Source: an uncultured Prochlorococcus sp. (GTDB lineage Bacteria; Cyanobacteriota; Cyanobacteriia; PCC-6307; Cyanobiaceae). From it: a stretch of 37,292 nucleotides of DNA. The stretch is from contig CACNQT010000010.1 of the NCBI GenBank assembly GCA_902622705.1, positions 1 through 37,292 of the forward strand, written 5' to 3'. Below are positions 1-7,423 of the stretch, one piece after another. The notes beneath the pieces are model-generated. The model was not told the DNA's origin. It did no database searches and was given only the letters and a program-made list of their open reading frames with translations. A program made the position numbers and the translations under genes. Positions within the stretch are counted from its first letter, which is position 1. Every line of letters starts with the position of its first letter.

Positions 1-49
1 TTACATTACTGGGCAAACAATCAGTATAGACGGGGGTATGAGTATTTAG
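1..49 (+). CDS. fabG: 3-oxoacyl-ACP reductase FabG, C-terminal end (partial)
   Basis: The window opens inside a plus-strand gene. The last 15 codons read YITGQTISIDGGMSI followed by TAG. This matches the extreme C-terminus of short-chain dehydrogenases of the FabG type, where a (Y/F)xTGQxxxxDGG motif closes the protein. FabG reduces 3-oxoacyl-ACP with NADPH in fatty acid elongation in the cytoplasm. Only the tail is visible, so the exact family member (FabG or another SDR) cannot be proved. Its stop codon abuts the stop of the convergent gene at 50-229. Confidence 0.75.
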   Translation, partial: YITGQTISIDGGMSI

Positions 50-229
50 TTATGTACTTTCATAAGGCTGACCTAATTCATCTCTCAACCTTCTAATTTT
101 TTGTAAGAGTTTTAGTCTTCGACTTCTAGCAGTTAATGTCAAGAAAAATCTTAAAGGAAAATATATCAGTGTCATAGCAATCGCGAGGATTGCGGTAAGA
201 GTAAAAATAAGATTATTTGTTTCTTCCAT
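50..229 (-). CDS. Small conserved-type membrane protein, 59 aa, function unknown
   Basis: A 59-residue frame on the minus strand starts at ATG (227-229) and ends with TAA at 50-52. Residues 7-33 are hydrophobic (NLIFTLTAILAIAMTLIYF and onward), giving one membrane helix. A strongly basic stretch follows (RSRRLKLLQKIRRLR), so the C-terminal half probably faces the cytoplasm. The protein ends DELGQPYEST. I do not recognise a named family. The filled space between fabG and groEL2 and the clear helix-plus-basic-tail design suggest a real gene. It is divergent from groEL2 and convergent with fabG. Confidence 0.65.
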   Translation of the reverse strand: MEETNNLIFTLTAILAIAMTLIYFPLRFFLTLTARSRRLKLLQKIRRLRDELGQPYEST

Positions 230-279
230 AACTTAAAGATACTCTTATTTGAGTTATTTTGTATGTCTAATTAAAAGAA

Positions 280-295
280 ATTCGGCTTTCCCCAC
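280..295 (+). promoter_or_regulatory. Candidate K-box upstream of groEL2
   Basis: The sequence ATTCGG-CTTT-CCCCAC lies 65-80 bases before the groEL2 start. As I recall it, the cyanobacterial K-box linked to heat and light control of groE genes is GTTCGG-NNAN-CCNNAC. The match is complete except for the first base (A for G) and the spacer's third base (T for A). No CIRCE inverted repeat is visible in 230-360. A possible -10 box, TAGAAT, is at 334-339. The site assignment is inference from pattern and position. Confidence 0.4.
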
Positions 296-360
296 TTAAT
301 TAAATATCCCTTAAAAATGATTCTATGGGAGATTAGAATAAGACTAAAGATCGAGTTAAC

Positions 361-2106
361 ATGGCTAAACAGTTGAGTTTTTCTAATGAATCAAGAGAAG
401 CGCTAGAAAAAGGTGTAAATTTCGTAGCTAATGCGGTAAAGGTCACTATTGGGCCAAAAGCAAAAAACGTAGTAATAGAGAGGAAATTTGGCTCCCCAGA
501 TATAGTTAGAGATGGGTCCACAGTCGCTAAAGAGATTGAGATTGATAACCCTATTTCTAATTTGGGTGCGAAATTAATAGAACAAGTTGCGTCCAAGACA
601 AAAGAGAGTGCAGGAGATGGAACAACCACAGCCACCATTTTGACTCAGAAAATGGTTCAAGAGGGATTAAAAAATATTGCTTCTGGTGCCAGTCCCATGG
701 AGTTAAAAAAAGGTATGGAAGTAGGCCTGGCTTTTGTTCTAGAAAAATTAAGTTCCAAAAGTATTTCATTAAGTGGTTCTGATATCCAAAAAGTTGCAAC
801 AGTTAGTGCTGGAAGTGATGAAGAAATTGGATCTATAATTTCGAAGGCAATGGATATTGTTACTTCAGATGGTGTAATAACTGTCGAAGAATCTCAATCA
901 CTAGATACAGAATTAGAGATAACTGAAGGAATGTCTTTTGATAGAGGCTATAGTTCTCCATATTTCGTAACAGATCAAGAAAGACAAGTTTGTGACCTTG
1001 AAAACCCTAAAATATTAATAACTGATCAAAAAATTTCAACTTTAGTTGATCTGGTACCAATACTTGAAGAAATTCAGAAATCAGGCTCACCTTTTCTAAT
1101 TCTTGCTGAAGATATTGAAGGAGAGGCTTTAACCACCTTGGTTTTGAATAAGAATAGTGGAGTTTTAAAGGTAGCTTCCGTAAGAGCTCCGTTATTTGGC
1201 GAGAGAAGAAAAGCTGCTCTTGAAGATATTGCTATTCTTACTGGAGCTAAGTTAATTAGTGAAGATAAATCGATGACACTTGATAAAGTATCGATTAATG
1301 ATTTAGGCAAAGCAAAAAAAATAACTATCACTAAGGACAAAACTACAATTGTTGCCTTCGAAGACACTAAAGATTTGGTTAAAGCGCGAGTAGAAAAATT
1401 AAAGAGAGAAGTTCAAATAACAGACTCAGAGTATGATCAGGACAAAATCAATGAAAGGATAGCAAAACTAGCTGGAGGAGTAGCTCTTATCAAAGTTGGA
1501 GCTGCAACAGAAACAGAGATGAAGTACAAAAAGTTAAGAATCGAAGATTCCCTTAATGCTACGAAAGCTGCTATTGAAGAGGGTATAGTTTCTGGAGGTG
1601 GACAAACTTTAATTGAAATATCAGATGAACTTTTAAATTTAAGTCAAACATCTTCCGATGATTTAAGAACAGGGATAAATATAGTAAAAGAAGCTCTTTT
1701 GGAACCTACTAAACAAATAGCAAAAAATGCTGGTTTTAATGGTGATGTAGTTGTCGCTGAAATCAAAAGACTTAACAAAGGCTTTAATGCTTATTCAGGA
1801 AAATATGAGGATTTAAAAGATTCAGGAATACTAGATCCAACCAAAGTAATAAGATTAGCTCTTCAAGATTCAGTATCTATTGCAGCTATGCTCCTCACAA
1901 CAGAAGTTGCGATGGCTGACATTCCAGAGCCTGAAGCCACACCACCAGGAGGGCCAGGTGGAGATCCAATGGGAGGTATGGGAGGCATGGGCATGCCAGG
2001 TATGGGAGGCATGGGTATGCCAGGTATGGGAGGTATGGGCATGCCAGGAATGGGTGGCATGGGTATGCCAGGTATGGGAGGCATGGGTATGCCAGGTATG
2101 ATGTAA
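361..2106 (+). CDS. groEL2: Chaperonin GroEL2 (60 kDa chaperonin, solitary copy)
   Basis: At 581 residues this is a full-length group I chaperonin that folds proteins in an ATP-driven double ring in the cytoplasm. The ATP-binding signature GDGTTT is at residues 85-90, TIGPKAKNV is near 29-37, and [14 protein letters not shown] is near 414-427. No groES precedes it, which fits the monocistronic GroEL2 of cyanobacteria rather than the groESL copy. The tail is unusually long: five copies of an octapeptide of the form GGMGMPGM (consensus), ending in M. GGM tails are normal for GroEL, and they influence the folding cavity. Upstream is a K-box-like element, downstream a hairpin terminator. Heat or light induction is likely but inferred. 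Confidence 0.97.
   Translation: MAKQLSFSNESREALEKGVNFVANAVKVTIGPKAKNVVIERKFGSPDIVRDGSTVAKEIEIDNPISNLGAKLIEQVASKTKESAGDGTTTATILTQKMVQEGLKNIASGASPMELKKGMEVGLAFVLEKLSSKSISLSGSDIQKVATVSAGSDEEIGSIISKAMDIVTSDGVITVEESQSLDTELEITEGMSFDRGYSSPYFVTDQERQVCDLENPKILITDQKISTLVDLVPILEEIQKSGSPFLILAEDIEGEALTTLVLNKNSGVLKVASVRAPLFGERRKAALEDIAILTGAKLISEDKSMTLDKVSINDLGKAKKITITKDKTTIVAFEDTKDLVKARVEKLKREVQITDSEYDQDKINERIAKLAGGVALIKVGAATETEMKYKKLRIEDSLNATKAAIEEGIVSGGGQTLIEISDELLNLSQTSSDDLRTGINIVKEALLEPTKQIAKNAGFNGDVVVAEIKRLNKGFNAYSGKYEDLKDSGILDPTKVIRLALQDSVSIAAMLLTTEVAMADIPEPEATPPGGPGGDPMGGMGGMGMPGMGGMGMPGMGGMGMPGMGGMGMPGMGGMGMPGMM
1981..2100 (+). repeat. 24-bp tandem repeat, five units, inside groEL2
   Basis: Five contiguous 24-bp units start at 1981, 2005, 2029, 2053 and 2077. 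Each encodes GGMGMPGM. They differ at only a few positions (GGC/GGT/GGA, GGTATG/GGAATG), and the second and fifth units are identical. The near-identity at silent sites points to recent duplication or ongoing homogenisation, so the copy number may vary between strains. Confidence 0.95.
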
Positions 2107-2125
2107 AAAGCTAACTAGCTTTTTT
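2105..2125. terminator. Bidirectional hairpin terminator after groEL2
   Basis: A perfect 9-bp stem, AAAAAGCTA and TAGCTTTTT with a two-base AC centre, begins inside the groEL2 stop codon and runs into a T tract. A-rich and T-rich flanks on both sides let it serve groEL2 from the left and the minus-strand operon that arrives from the right. Confidence 0.7.
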
Positions 2126-2251
2126 ATCTTTATTAATCCATTTTCTTAAATTTTTAATATTAGGTAATGGTAATTTTGGGGTTTTGAAATATTGATTTAT
2201 TTGATTAGAATCTTGTTTAATATTAAAGACTTTATTATTGTTAGAAATTTT
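2111..2251 (-). other. Out-of-frame continuation of the 2241-2498 gene
   Basis: In the frame reached by losing one base of the T6 run, codons stay open for 46 triplets from 2251 down to 2114, and TAG follows at 2111-2113. The predicted end includes YFKTPKLPLPNIKNLRKWI and then NKDKKAS. This looks like ordinary protein rather than random translation of AT-rich DNA, and it ends exactly at the shared terminator hairpin. Confidence 0.45.
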
Positions 2252-2498
2252 TTAAGTAATTTGATTCACAATTTGTTTCTTCTGAATTTTCTAAAGTTTT
2301 AAAAGATTTAAGCCTAATTTGTTCTTGATTTTCTTCTTTATTATTTTCCTTTTGTACTGGACTACAGATTAATAAATCATTTAAAGAATCAATCCCAAAT
2401 CTATGGACCCACTTAAGAACAATATTTTCTTTAAGCAAAAAATTATTTTCTGAAGAAGCTTTTTTAAAAACTTCTAATAGATGATTTTTTAAAAGCAT
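2241..2498 (-). CDS. Unknown small protein, 85 aa as read, probably frameshifted near its end
   Basis: The frame starts at ATG 2498, seven bases after the ABC permease stop, so it is the last gene of the ctaA-ctaB-ABC series. It begins MLLKNHLLEVFKKASSENNF and is rich in N, K and E. I recognise no domain. The residues WVHRFGIDSLNDLL look like a conserved folded segment. The frame closes at 2241 just after a run of six T (2248-2253, six A in the gene sense). Removing one base from that run would carry translation on in an open frame to a TAG at 2111, giving 128 residues. As written, it is therefore either a recent frameshift, a sequencing error, or a slippage site. Confidence 0.6.
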   Translation of the reverse strand: MLLKNHLLEVFKKASSENNFLLKENIVLKWVHRFGIDSLNDLLICSPVQKENNKEENQEQIRLKSFKTLENSEETNCESNYLKNF

Positions 2499-2505
2499 AA
2501 ATTTA

Positions 2506-3330
2506 TTAATTTAACTTCTTATTTAACAGGGGCCTTATGATTATCAAGGATAAAACTGTTAAAGAAAATAAAATTGATATACAACTCTTACAAGTTAAAT
2601 CACCATATGGAGCATGTAAAGCCACTAATTCTAAATTCATAGTTTCTGAATAAGCAGTCCTAATAGGTTCGATCGCAAAAGTTAATGGATTTAATGAAGC
2701 CAACCACCCAAGCCAATTTGGCATGAAAGAAATTGGAGCCAAAGCAGTACTTGCAAAAAGAAGAGGTAAATTTATCACAAATATAAGAGCTATTAATTCA
2801 ATATGTCCGGGTAAAACAAACGCTAAACATAAACTTATTGATGTCACAAAAAGAACTAATAGAATTAGTGTTGTAAACACAATTCCTAAACCGTATAAGT
2901 TGGGCCATCCATAACCCAAAGTGTATGAAACAATCATTATTACAATACTCTGAACAAAGCTCAGGATTGTTATGTAAAAAAAAGAAGATAATACTATGGA
3001 TAATCTACTGGTTAAAGGAGCCACAAGTAATCTATTAAGAAATCCAAACTCTCTATCAAACATTAAAGGAAGACCAGAATTTAAGGCTCCGCTAAAAGCA
3101 GTAAAAACAATAAGTCCTGCTCCTAAAAAATTCCCATAAGAACCAACTCCTGGTAAAAAACCTTCAGGAGCTTTAGAGAATAATGCCCCAAATAAAAAAA
3201 GCCAAATTATAGGTTGTAATATTCCAGCTAAAAGAGTTGATGGTCTTCTTTTTAATTGAATAAATAATCTCTTTGTTAAGGCAAATGTTTCTTGATATAA
3301 AAAAAATAATTTATATTGTTGTAATTCCAT
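2506..3330 (-). CDS. ABC-2 type exporter, membrane subunit
   Basis: This 274-residue protein belongs to the ABC-2 (DrrB-like) permease family. A cytoplasmic N-terminus (TKRLFIQLKRRPSTLLAGIL) precedes about six hydrophobic segments. The typical motif MFDREFGFLNRLLVAPLTSR lies near residues 90-109. ABC-2 permeases export drugs, lipids or polysaccharides when paired with a DrrA-type ATPase, which here is the next gene upstream (3378-4394). Position after ctaA-ctaB suggests co-transcription. The substrate is unknown, and a role linked to heme or oxidase assembly is only a guess from context. Confidence 0.88.
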   Translation of the reverse strand: MELQQYKLFFLYQETFALTKRLFIQLKRRPSTLLAGILQPIIWLFLFGALFSKAPEGFLPGVGSYGNFLGAGLIVFTAFSGALNSGLPLMFDREFGFLNRLLVAPLTSRLSIVLSSFFYITILSFVQSIVIMIVSYTLGYGWPNLYGLGIVFTTLILLVLFVTSISLCLAFVLPGHIELIALIFVINLPLLFASTALAPISFMPNWLGWLASLNPLTFAIEPIRTAYSETMNLELVALHAPYGDLTCKSCISILFSLTVLSLIIIRPLLNKKLN

Positions 3331-3377
3331 AATTAGCAGTAATTAATTTTCATTATAGTTAGTTAACCAAAAGTTTT

Positions 3378-4394
3378 TTATCGCATTGATTGCTTTGATT
3401 CTTTTTTAAGGTCCCTTTTCCCTGCCATAGAAATTTCGGCATCCAATAATGTTTTCCCGGTTGCCTGAAGATATACATCATCCAAGCTTGGCTGACTTTG
3501 GGTAAGAGAAAAAATTTCAAACTTTGAGAAGGCCAATTCCACTTTGAGCTTCGTAAGTAAATCTTTTTCCTTATCTACTACAAAATTTATCGAGAAACCT
3601 TGAGCTTCATTTATGATAATCTGACTAATTCCATCTATTGAAGATAAAATTTTGCATATATTTTTTGCTTCTTCCTGATTACTAAATTCTCTTACTTTCA
3701 AAGTTACTCTATCTCCTCCTAATTTTTTTTTCAGTTCTGTAGGAGCCCCTTGTGCTATAACTCTTCCATCATCAATTATCACTAATTTGTCTGCCAATTT
3801 ATCTATTTCATCAAGATAGTGACTGCTTAAAATAATAGTCATTCCATTATTTCTCAAATATTTCAAAAGTTGCCATATGATATTTCTACTTTCAATATCT
3901 AAACCAACTGTAGGTTCATCCAATATTAATACTTGGGGCAAATGTAAAAGTCCAGCGGCAAGATCTATTCTTCTTTTCATTCCCCCTGAATAAGTTCCGC
4001 ACTTACGATCAATCCAGTCATTCATTTCTAATTGATCTATTAATTTCTTTATCCTTTCTAATTTTTTGTTTTTGTTGATGTGATATAAATCTGATTGAAA
4101 ATCCAAAAGCTCTCGTCCAGTTAATATTTTATCAAGTGCAATGTCCTGGGCAACATAACCAATTAATTCTCTAATTTTCCTTGAATTTTTTATCAGATTA
4201 ATGTTATTTATTAAAACTTCTCCACTATCAGGCTCTATTAAAGTTGCGAGTATTTTTATAAGTGTTGATTTGCCAGCACCATTTGGACCTAGTATTCCGA
4301 ATAATGTTCCAGCTTCAATTTCCATTGATAAATTTTTTAAAGCCTTGATTTCTGAATAAGATTTTGAGAGCCCTTTAACTTTTATATAATTCAT
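3378..4394 (-). CDS. ABC-2 type exporter, ATPase subunit (DrrA-like)
   Basis: The protein has 338 residues from ATG 4394; a TTG one codon earlier is also possible. It carries a complete nucleotide-binding domain: Walker A GPNGAGKST near 37-45, Q-loop VAQD, signature YSGGMKRR near 136, Walker B VLILDEPTVGLD, and the switch histidine in ILSSHYLDE. The C-terminal 100 residues after the ATPase core match the extension seen in DrrA/CcmA-like drug and polyketide exporters. It energises the permease encoded 47 bases downstream. It follows ctaB on the same strand by 38 bases, so the heme A genes and the exporter may share a transcript. Confidence 0.9.
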   Translation of the reverse strand: MNYIKVKGLSKSYSEIKALKNLSMEIEAGTLFGILGPNGAGKSTLIKILATLIEPDSGEVLINNINLIKNSRKIRELIGYVAQDIALDKILTGRELLDFQSDLYHINKNKKLERIKKLIDQLEMNDWIDRKCGTYSGGMKRRIDLAAGLLHLPQVLILDEPTVGLDIESRNIIWQLLKYLRNNGMTIILSSHYLDEIDKLADKLVIIDDGRVIAQGAPTELKKKLGGDRVTLKVREFSNQEEAKNICKILSSIDGISQIIINEAQGFSINFVVDKEKDLLTKLKVELAFSKFEIFSLTQSQPSLDDVYLQATGKTLLDAEISMAGKRDLKKESKQSMR

Positions 4395-4432
4395 CAAACT
4401 TACTATTTCTTAAAAAACATTTTACATCTAAT

Positions 4433-5434
4433 TTAATTACTAAGCAGGGATAATGTAGATAAAAATATTTGCATAGATTGCTGCTCAAATTCTACGGATA
4501 GTTGGGCTCTGGAAATTAATAACAAAAGACAAATACCAAACATATAGAGAATAGACCACCTAAAAAGAGACTTTGCTCTTGAAAGATCATCAGGAGATTT
4601 CTTTAATTGATTTATTAATTGCAAAAGTCTTCCATTAAATGGCAATAACATAATTCCATATAATAGACCCCCTTCAGGTAAAGCAAAGACTCCCATAATA
4701 CTCATTAAAACTGTTGCCCATCCGTAACGAGAAATCGCTTTCGCAGTAAAAACAGATCCTTTAACAGAAGGGAGCATAGGAATACCAACAGATGCGTAAT
4801 CATCCTTCAATAAAATTGCAAGTGCCCAAAAATGAGCTGGAGTCCATAACATTACTAAACCAAACAACCACCAACCACTAAGGCCTACATGCCCTGTGGC
4901 GGCAGATGCACCAACTAAAGGTGGTATCGCGCCAGCAACTCCTCCGAAAACAATATTTTTGGTTGTACGAGGTTTCAAAATAACTGTATATAAAATTACA
5001 TAGCTAAATAAACCAAGAAGAGTTAATCCCGCAGCCAAATAATTTACACCACTTACTAAAAGCATCGAAGCTGCCAAAGTACATGATACGGCAGCTAAAA
5101 ATACAGTCTCAGATGACAACTTTCCTGCTGGCAAGGCCCTTTTGCTAGTTCTTATCATCCTTTTATCTAATTCCATTTCCCACAAGCAATTAAGAGCTCC
5201 TGCTGCTGCTGCTGCCAAAGCGCCACCTCCTAAAGTGCAGATAAGCTTCGGTGAAGACAAAGGCCATTCATCTGTTAAAGCCATTCCTCCTAAAGTTGTT
5301 GCCAGTAAAAGTGGGATTAATCTGGGTTTTGCTACTTCAAGCCAAGGTGGCAAAGTTAATCTTTTTCTTGAAGGTACAACTTCATCCCTAATTGAAGATT
5401 TATAGTTCAAGTTTTCTAAGTTACTACTATTCAT
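4433..5434 (-). CDS. ctaB: Protoheme IX farnesyltransferase (heme O synthase)
   Basis: This 333-residue UbiA-family membrane prenyltransferase attaches a farnesyl group to heme B to make heme O, the first step toward the heme A of cytochrome oxidase. The prenyl-diphosphate motif is [20 protein letters not shown] at 82-101. The usual first aspartate of NxxxDxxxD is a glutamate (E86), while D90 and the RT..RA segment are kept. About nine hydrophobic segments follow a 30-residue polar N-terminus. The ATG overlaps the ctaA stop by four bases (ATGA), showing translational coupling with the next enzyme of the pathway. Confidence 0.95.
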   Translation of the reverse strand: MNSSNLENLNYKSSIRDEVVPSRKRLTLPPWLEVAKPRLIPLLLATTLGGMALTDEWPLSSPKLICTLGGGALAAAAAGALNCLWEMELDKRMIRTSKRALPAGKLSSETVFLAAVSCTLAASMLLVSGVNYLAAGLTLLGLFSYVILYTVILKPRTTKNIVFGGVAGAIPPLVGASAATGHVGLSGWWLFGLVMLWTPAHFWALAILLKDDYASVGIPMLPSVKGSVFTAKAISRYGWATVLMSIMGVFALPEGGLLYGIMLLPFNGRLLQLINQLKKSPDDLSRAKSLFRWSILYMFGICLLLLISRAQLSVEFEQQSMQIFLSTLSLLSN

Positions 5435-6405
5435 GAATTGATACCAACCATTTGAGAATTTATGGAGTGGTTTAGACCTTTTTTGGTAAAAGGATTTCTA
5501 AAAATTAATGTTGTTAATATCGCAATAAATAAAGAAGAGTTAAGTTGATGACCGATAATAAAAATAGGTTCATTCAAATTTGTTTTAAGACTTAAAACAC
5601 CCAAAACAATTTGGGAAAACAAGAGAAAAATAAGTGCTGAGAGATATTTCCAATTTTCAGTAAGCAAACTTTTCTTATAAATTGCAGTAGCAATAATCAA
5701 TAGAACTGAAAAAGTAATTGGGTAAGCAAATAATTTATGAGTATTTAGAATTAGGCATTGTTTATTAAAAGATAAGCAAATATGTGCTGACCAGGTTGAT
5801 GAAAGCCTTACTCCAATAAAAGATTGAATCAAAGTAAGTAAAAGAGGAACATACAAAAACAATCTCCACCAAATAAATGGCTCTTCTATTTCGTCATTTT
5901 CTAAATGTTGATTGATTGAAATTGTTGTAATGAGAAGTAGAAAAGCAATTAAAAGATGGCCCGTAACAGTATATGAATCAAGAAGGTTTATTACTGTTAA
6001 AGCTCCAAAAGATCCTTGGACAATAACAAGAAAAAGTAGTAATGAATAAGTTTTAGGTAACCAATTTGGAATTTCATTTTTCAAAATAATTGAAAGCGTA
6101 AATTTAAAAAGAATTAATATCCCAACAAGAAAAGCATCTAGACGGTGAAACCACTCAAGAAAAACTCTTAGGTTCATATGGTTAAAAGGCAAAAAAGATC
6201 CATAACACAATGGCCAATCTGGACAGGCAAGTCCCGCCTCCATGACTCTAGTAGCACCTCCAATTACAATTAGTGCTATTAGTGCAACTACACTATGACT
6301 TCCCAACCTTTTAAAAATTGTCAGATATTTTGATTTATATAATTGGTTATTAATCAAATGTATAAAATCTATTATTTTGCATAATAAATTAGATTCAAAA
6401 ACCAA
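5431..6405 (-). CDS. ctaA: Heme A synthase (CtaA/COX15 family)
   Basis: This 324-residue polytopic protein oxidises heme O to heme A in the membrane. Conserved family segments are visible: [20 protein letters not shown] near 46-66, EWFHRLDA near 84-91, the helix [21 protein letters not shown], and [11 protein letters not shown] near the end, which together carry the heme-ligating histidines. The start is TTG at 6405; an in-frame stop lies two codons upstream, so it cannot begin earlier. It is divergent from the cytochrome oxidase operon that uses its product and is coupled to ctaB. Confidence 0.93.
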   Translation of the reverse strand: MVFESNLLCKIIDFIHLINNQLYKSKYLTIFKRLGSHSVVALIALIVIGGATRVMEAGLACPDWPLCYGSFLPFNHMNLRVFLEWFHRLDAFLVGILILFKFTLSIILKNEIPNWLPKTYSLLLFLVIVQGSFGALTVINLLDSYTVTGHLLIAFLLLITTISINQHLENDEIEEPFIWWRLFLYVPLLLTLIQSFIGVRLSSTWSAHICLSFNKQCLILNTHKLFAYPITFSVLLIIATAIYKKSLLTENWKYLSALIFLLFSQIVLGVLSLKTNLNEPIFIIGHQLNSSLFIAILTTLIFRNPFTKKGLNHSINSQMVGINS

Positions 6406-6619
6406 ACATTAATTAAAAATTAATATGTTTAATTTAAAAAATAATTTACTAATTTAATCTTTTTTCCCTGACAATTAACTCTAAAAAGTTATTAATAATA
6501 CGCCTTTTATTTCAAAAATCTTAAGAAGTTGTGAATTTAAATGATTTTCTTTTAACAAAGGATGCAGGATTAAAAAAATAGAATATCTTGAGGATATAAA
6601 TACAAATTTTATAAATCAA
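6406..6619. promoter_or_regulatory. Divergent promoter region between ctaA and ctaC
   Basis: These 214 bases separate the heme A genes from the oxidase structural genes and must hold promoters for both. For the plus strand, CTGACA at 6468-6473 with an AT-rich TTAATAAT stretch about 18 bases later is a weak -35/-10 candidate; it would give a leader of roughly 115 bases. A plus-strand frame in register with ctaC is open from 6545 but has no ATG. I see no clear operator. Confidence 0.35.
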
Positions 6620-7423
6620 TTGTTAAATAAAAACATTTATTTAATACTTATTATTTCGCTCGTTTTTGCTATATCTTTTTGGATTGGTTTTAATGTAAAT
6701 TTGCTTCCGGCGGAAGCAAGTATTAATGCACCTATTTACGATGAACTTTTTAAAATTCTTTTCATCATTGGATTAATTATTTTTATAGGAATGACAATAG
6801 CAGTTATTTATAGCTTATTTAAATTTAGGAAAAGAAATGATCAGATAGGCGATGGTATAGCTTTAGAGGGAAATTTAAGCCTAGAAATTGTATGGACAAT
6901 TATTCCTTCAATAATTGTTTTATTAATAGGTTTATATAGCTACAACATCTACGATCGAATGGGAGGGATGAAAGAACTAAATCATAACCATAAAATGATG
7001 AGTTCTAACACTGAAAAAATATGGGCTGGAATAAGTCAAACTTCTGATAAAGAAATAGCAATAAATAATTTATCAATTGAAGTTTCAGCTATGCAATTTG
7101 CATTTCTATTCAATTATCCCAAGGGCAATTTTATATCAGGAGAACTACACGTTCCTGTTGATCAAAAAGTATCAATGAAAATGGAATCCAAAGATGTCAT
7201 TCATGCTTTTTGGGTACCAGAGTTCAGAATTAAACAGGATATTATTCCTGGACAACCGACTATTCTAAATTTCACTCCCACAAAAGTAGGAAAATATCCG
7301 ATAATTTGCGCAGAATTATGTGGCCCATATCATGGAGGAATGAGAGCATCGATAATTGTTGAAGAAGAATCTGATTACAACGAATGGTTTAACAAAAATA
7401 AAAAACCTGAGGTAAATTTATGA
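6620..7423 (+). CDS. ctaC: Cytochrome c oxidase subunit II
   Basis: Subunit II carries the CuA centre that takes electrons from cytochrome c or plastocyanin on the lumenal/periplasmic side. In this 267-residue protein two membrane helices (about 5-27 and 43-67) and a third hydrophobic stretch (about 89-109) are followed by the cupredoxin domain. CuA ligands are all present: H195, C230, E232, C234, H238 and M241 in CAELCGPYHGGM. The start is probably TTG at 6620; the frame is open upstream to 6545 but lacks ATG or GTG. The stop overlaps the ctaD start by four bases (ATGA). Confidence 0.95.
   Translation: MLNKNIYLILIISLVFAISFWIGFNVNLLPAEASINAPIYDELFKILFIIGLIIFIGMTIAVIYSLFKFRKRNDQIGDGIALEGNLSLEIVWTIIPSIIVLLIGLYSYNIYDRMGGMKELNHNHKMMSSNTEKIWAGISQTSDKEIAINNLSIEVSAMQFAFLFNYPKGNFISGELHVPVDQKVSMKMESKDVIHAFWVPEFRIKQDIIPGQPTILNFTPTKVGKYPIICAELCGPYHGGMRASIIVEEESDYNEWFNKNKKPEVNL

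Noticed and set aside
230-360. CIRCE operator before groEL2
   Set aside because: A short ACTC/GAGT inverted repeat at 241-254 is present, but not the 9-bp CIRCE arms with a nine-base spacer.
1863-2084. Proline-rich minus-strand frame opposite the groEL2 tail
   Set aside because: It is the mirror of the GGM repeat; its low-complexity MPPIPG pattern comes from the repeat, not from a gene.
1981-2100. Possible CRISPR-like array
   Set aside because: Units are contiguous, in frame and have no spacers; this is a coding tandem repeat.
4433-5434. Loss of function of ctaB because of E86 in the NxxxDxxxD motif
   Set aside because: Glutamate can replace aspartate in metal binding, all other motifs are intact and ctaA and the oxidase genes are present, so the enzyme is taken as active.
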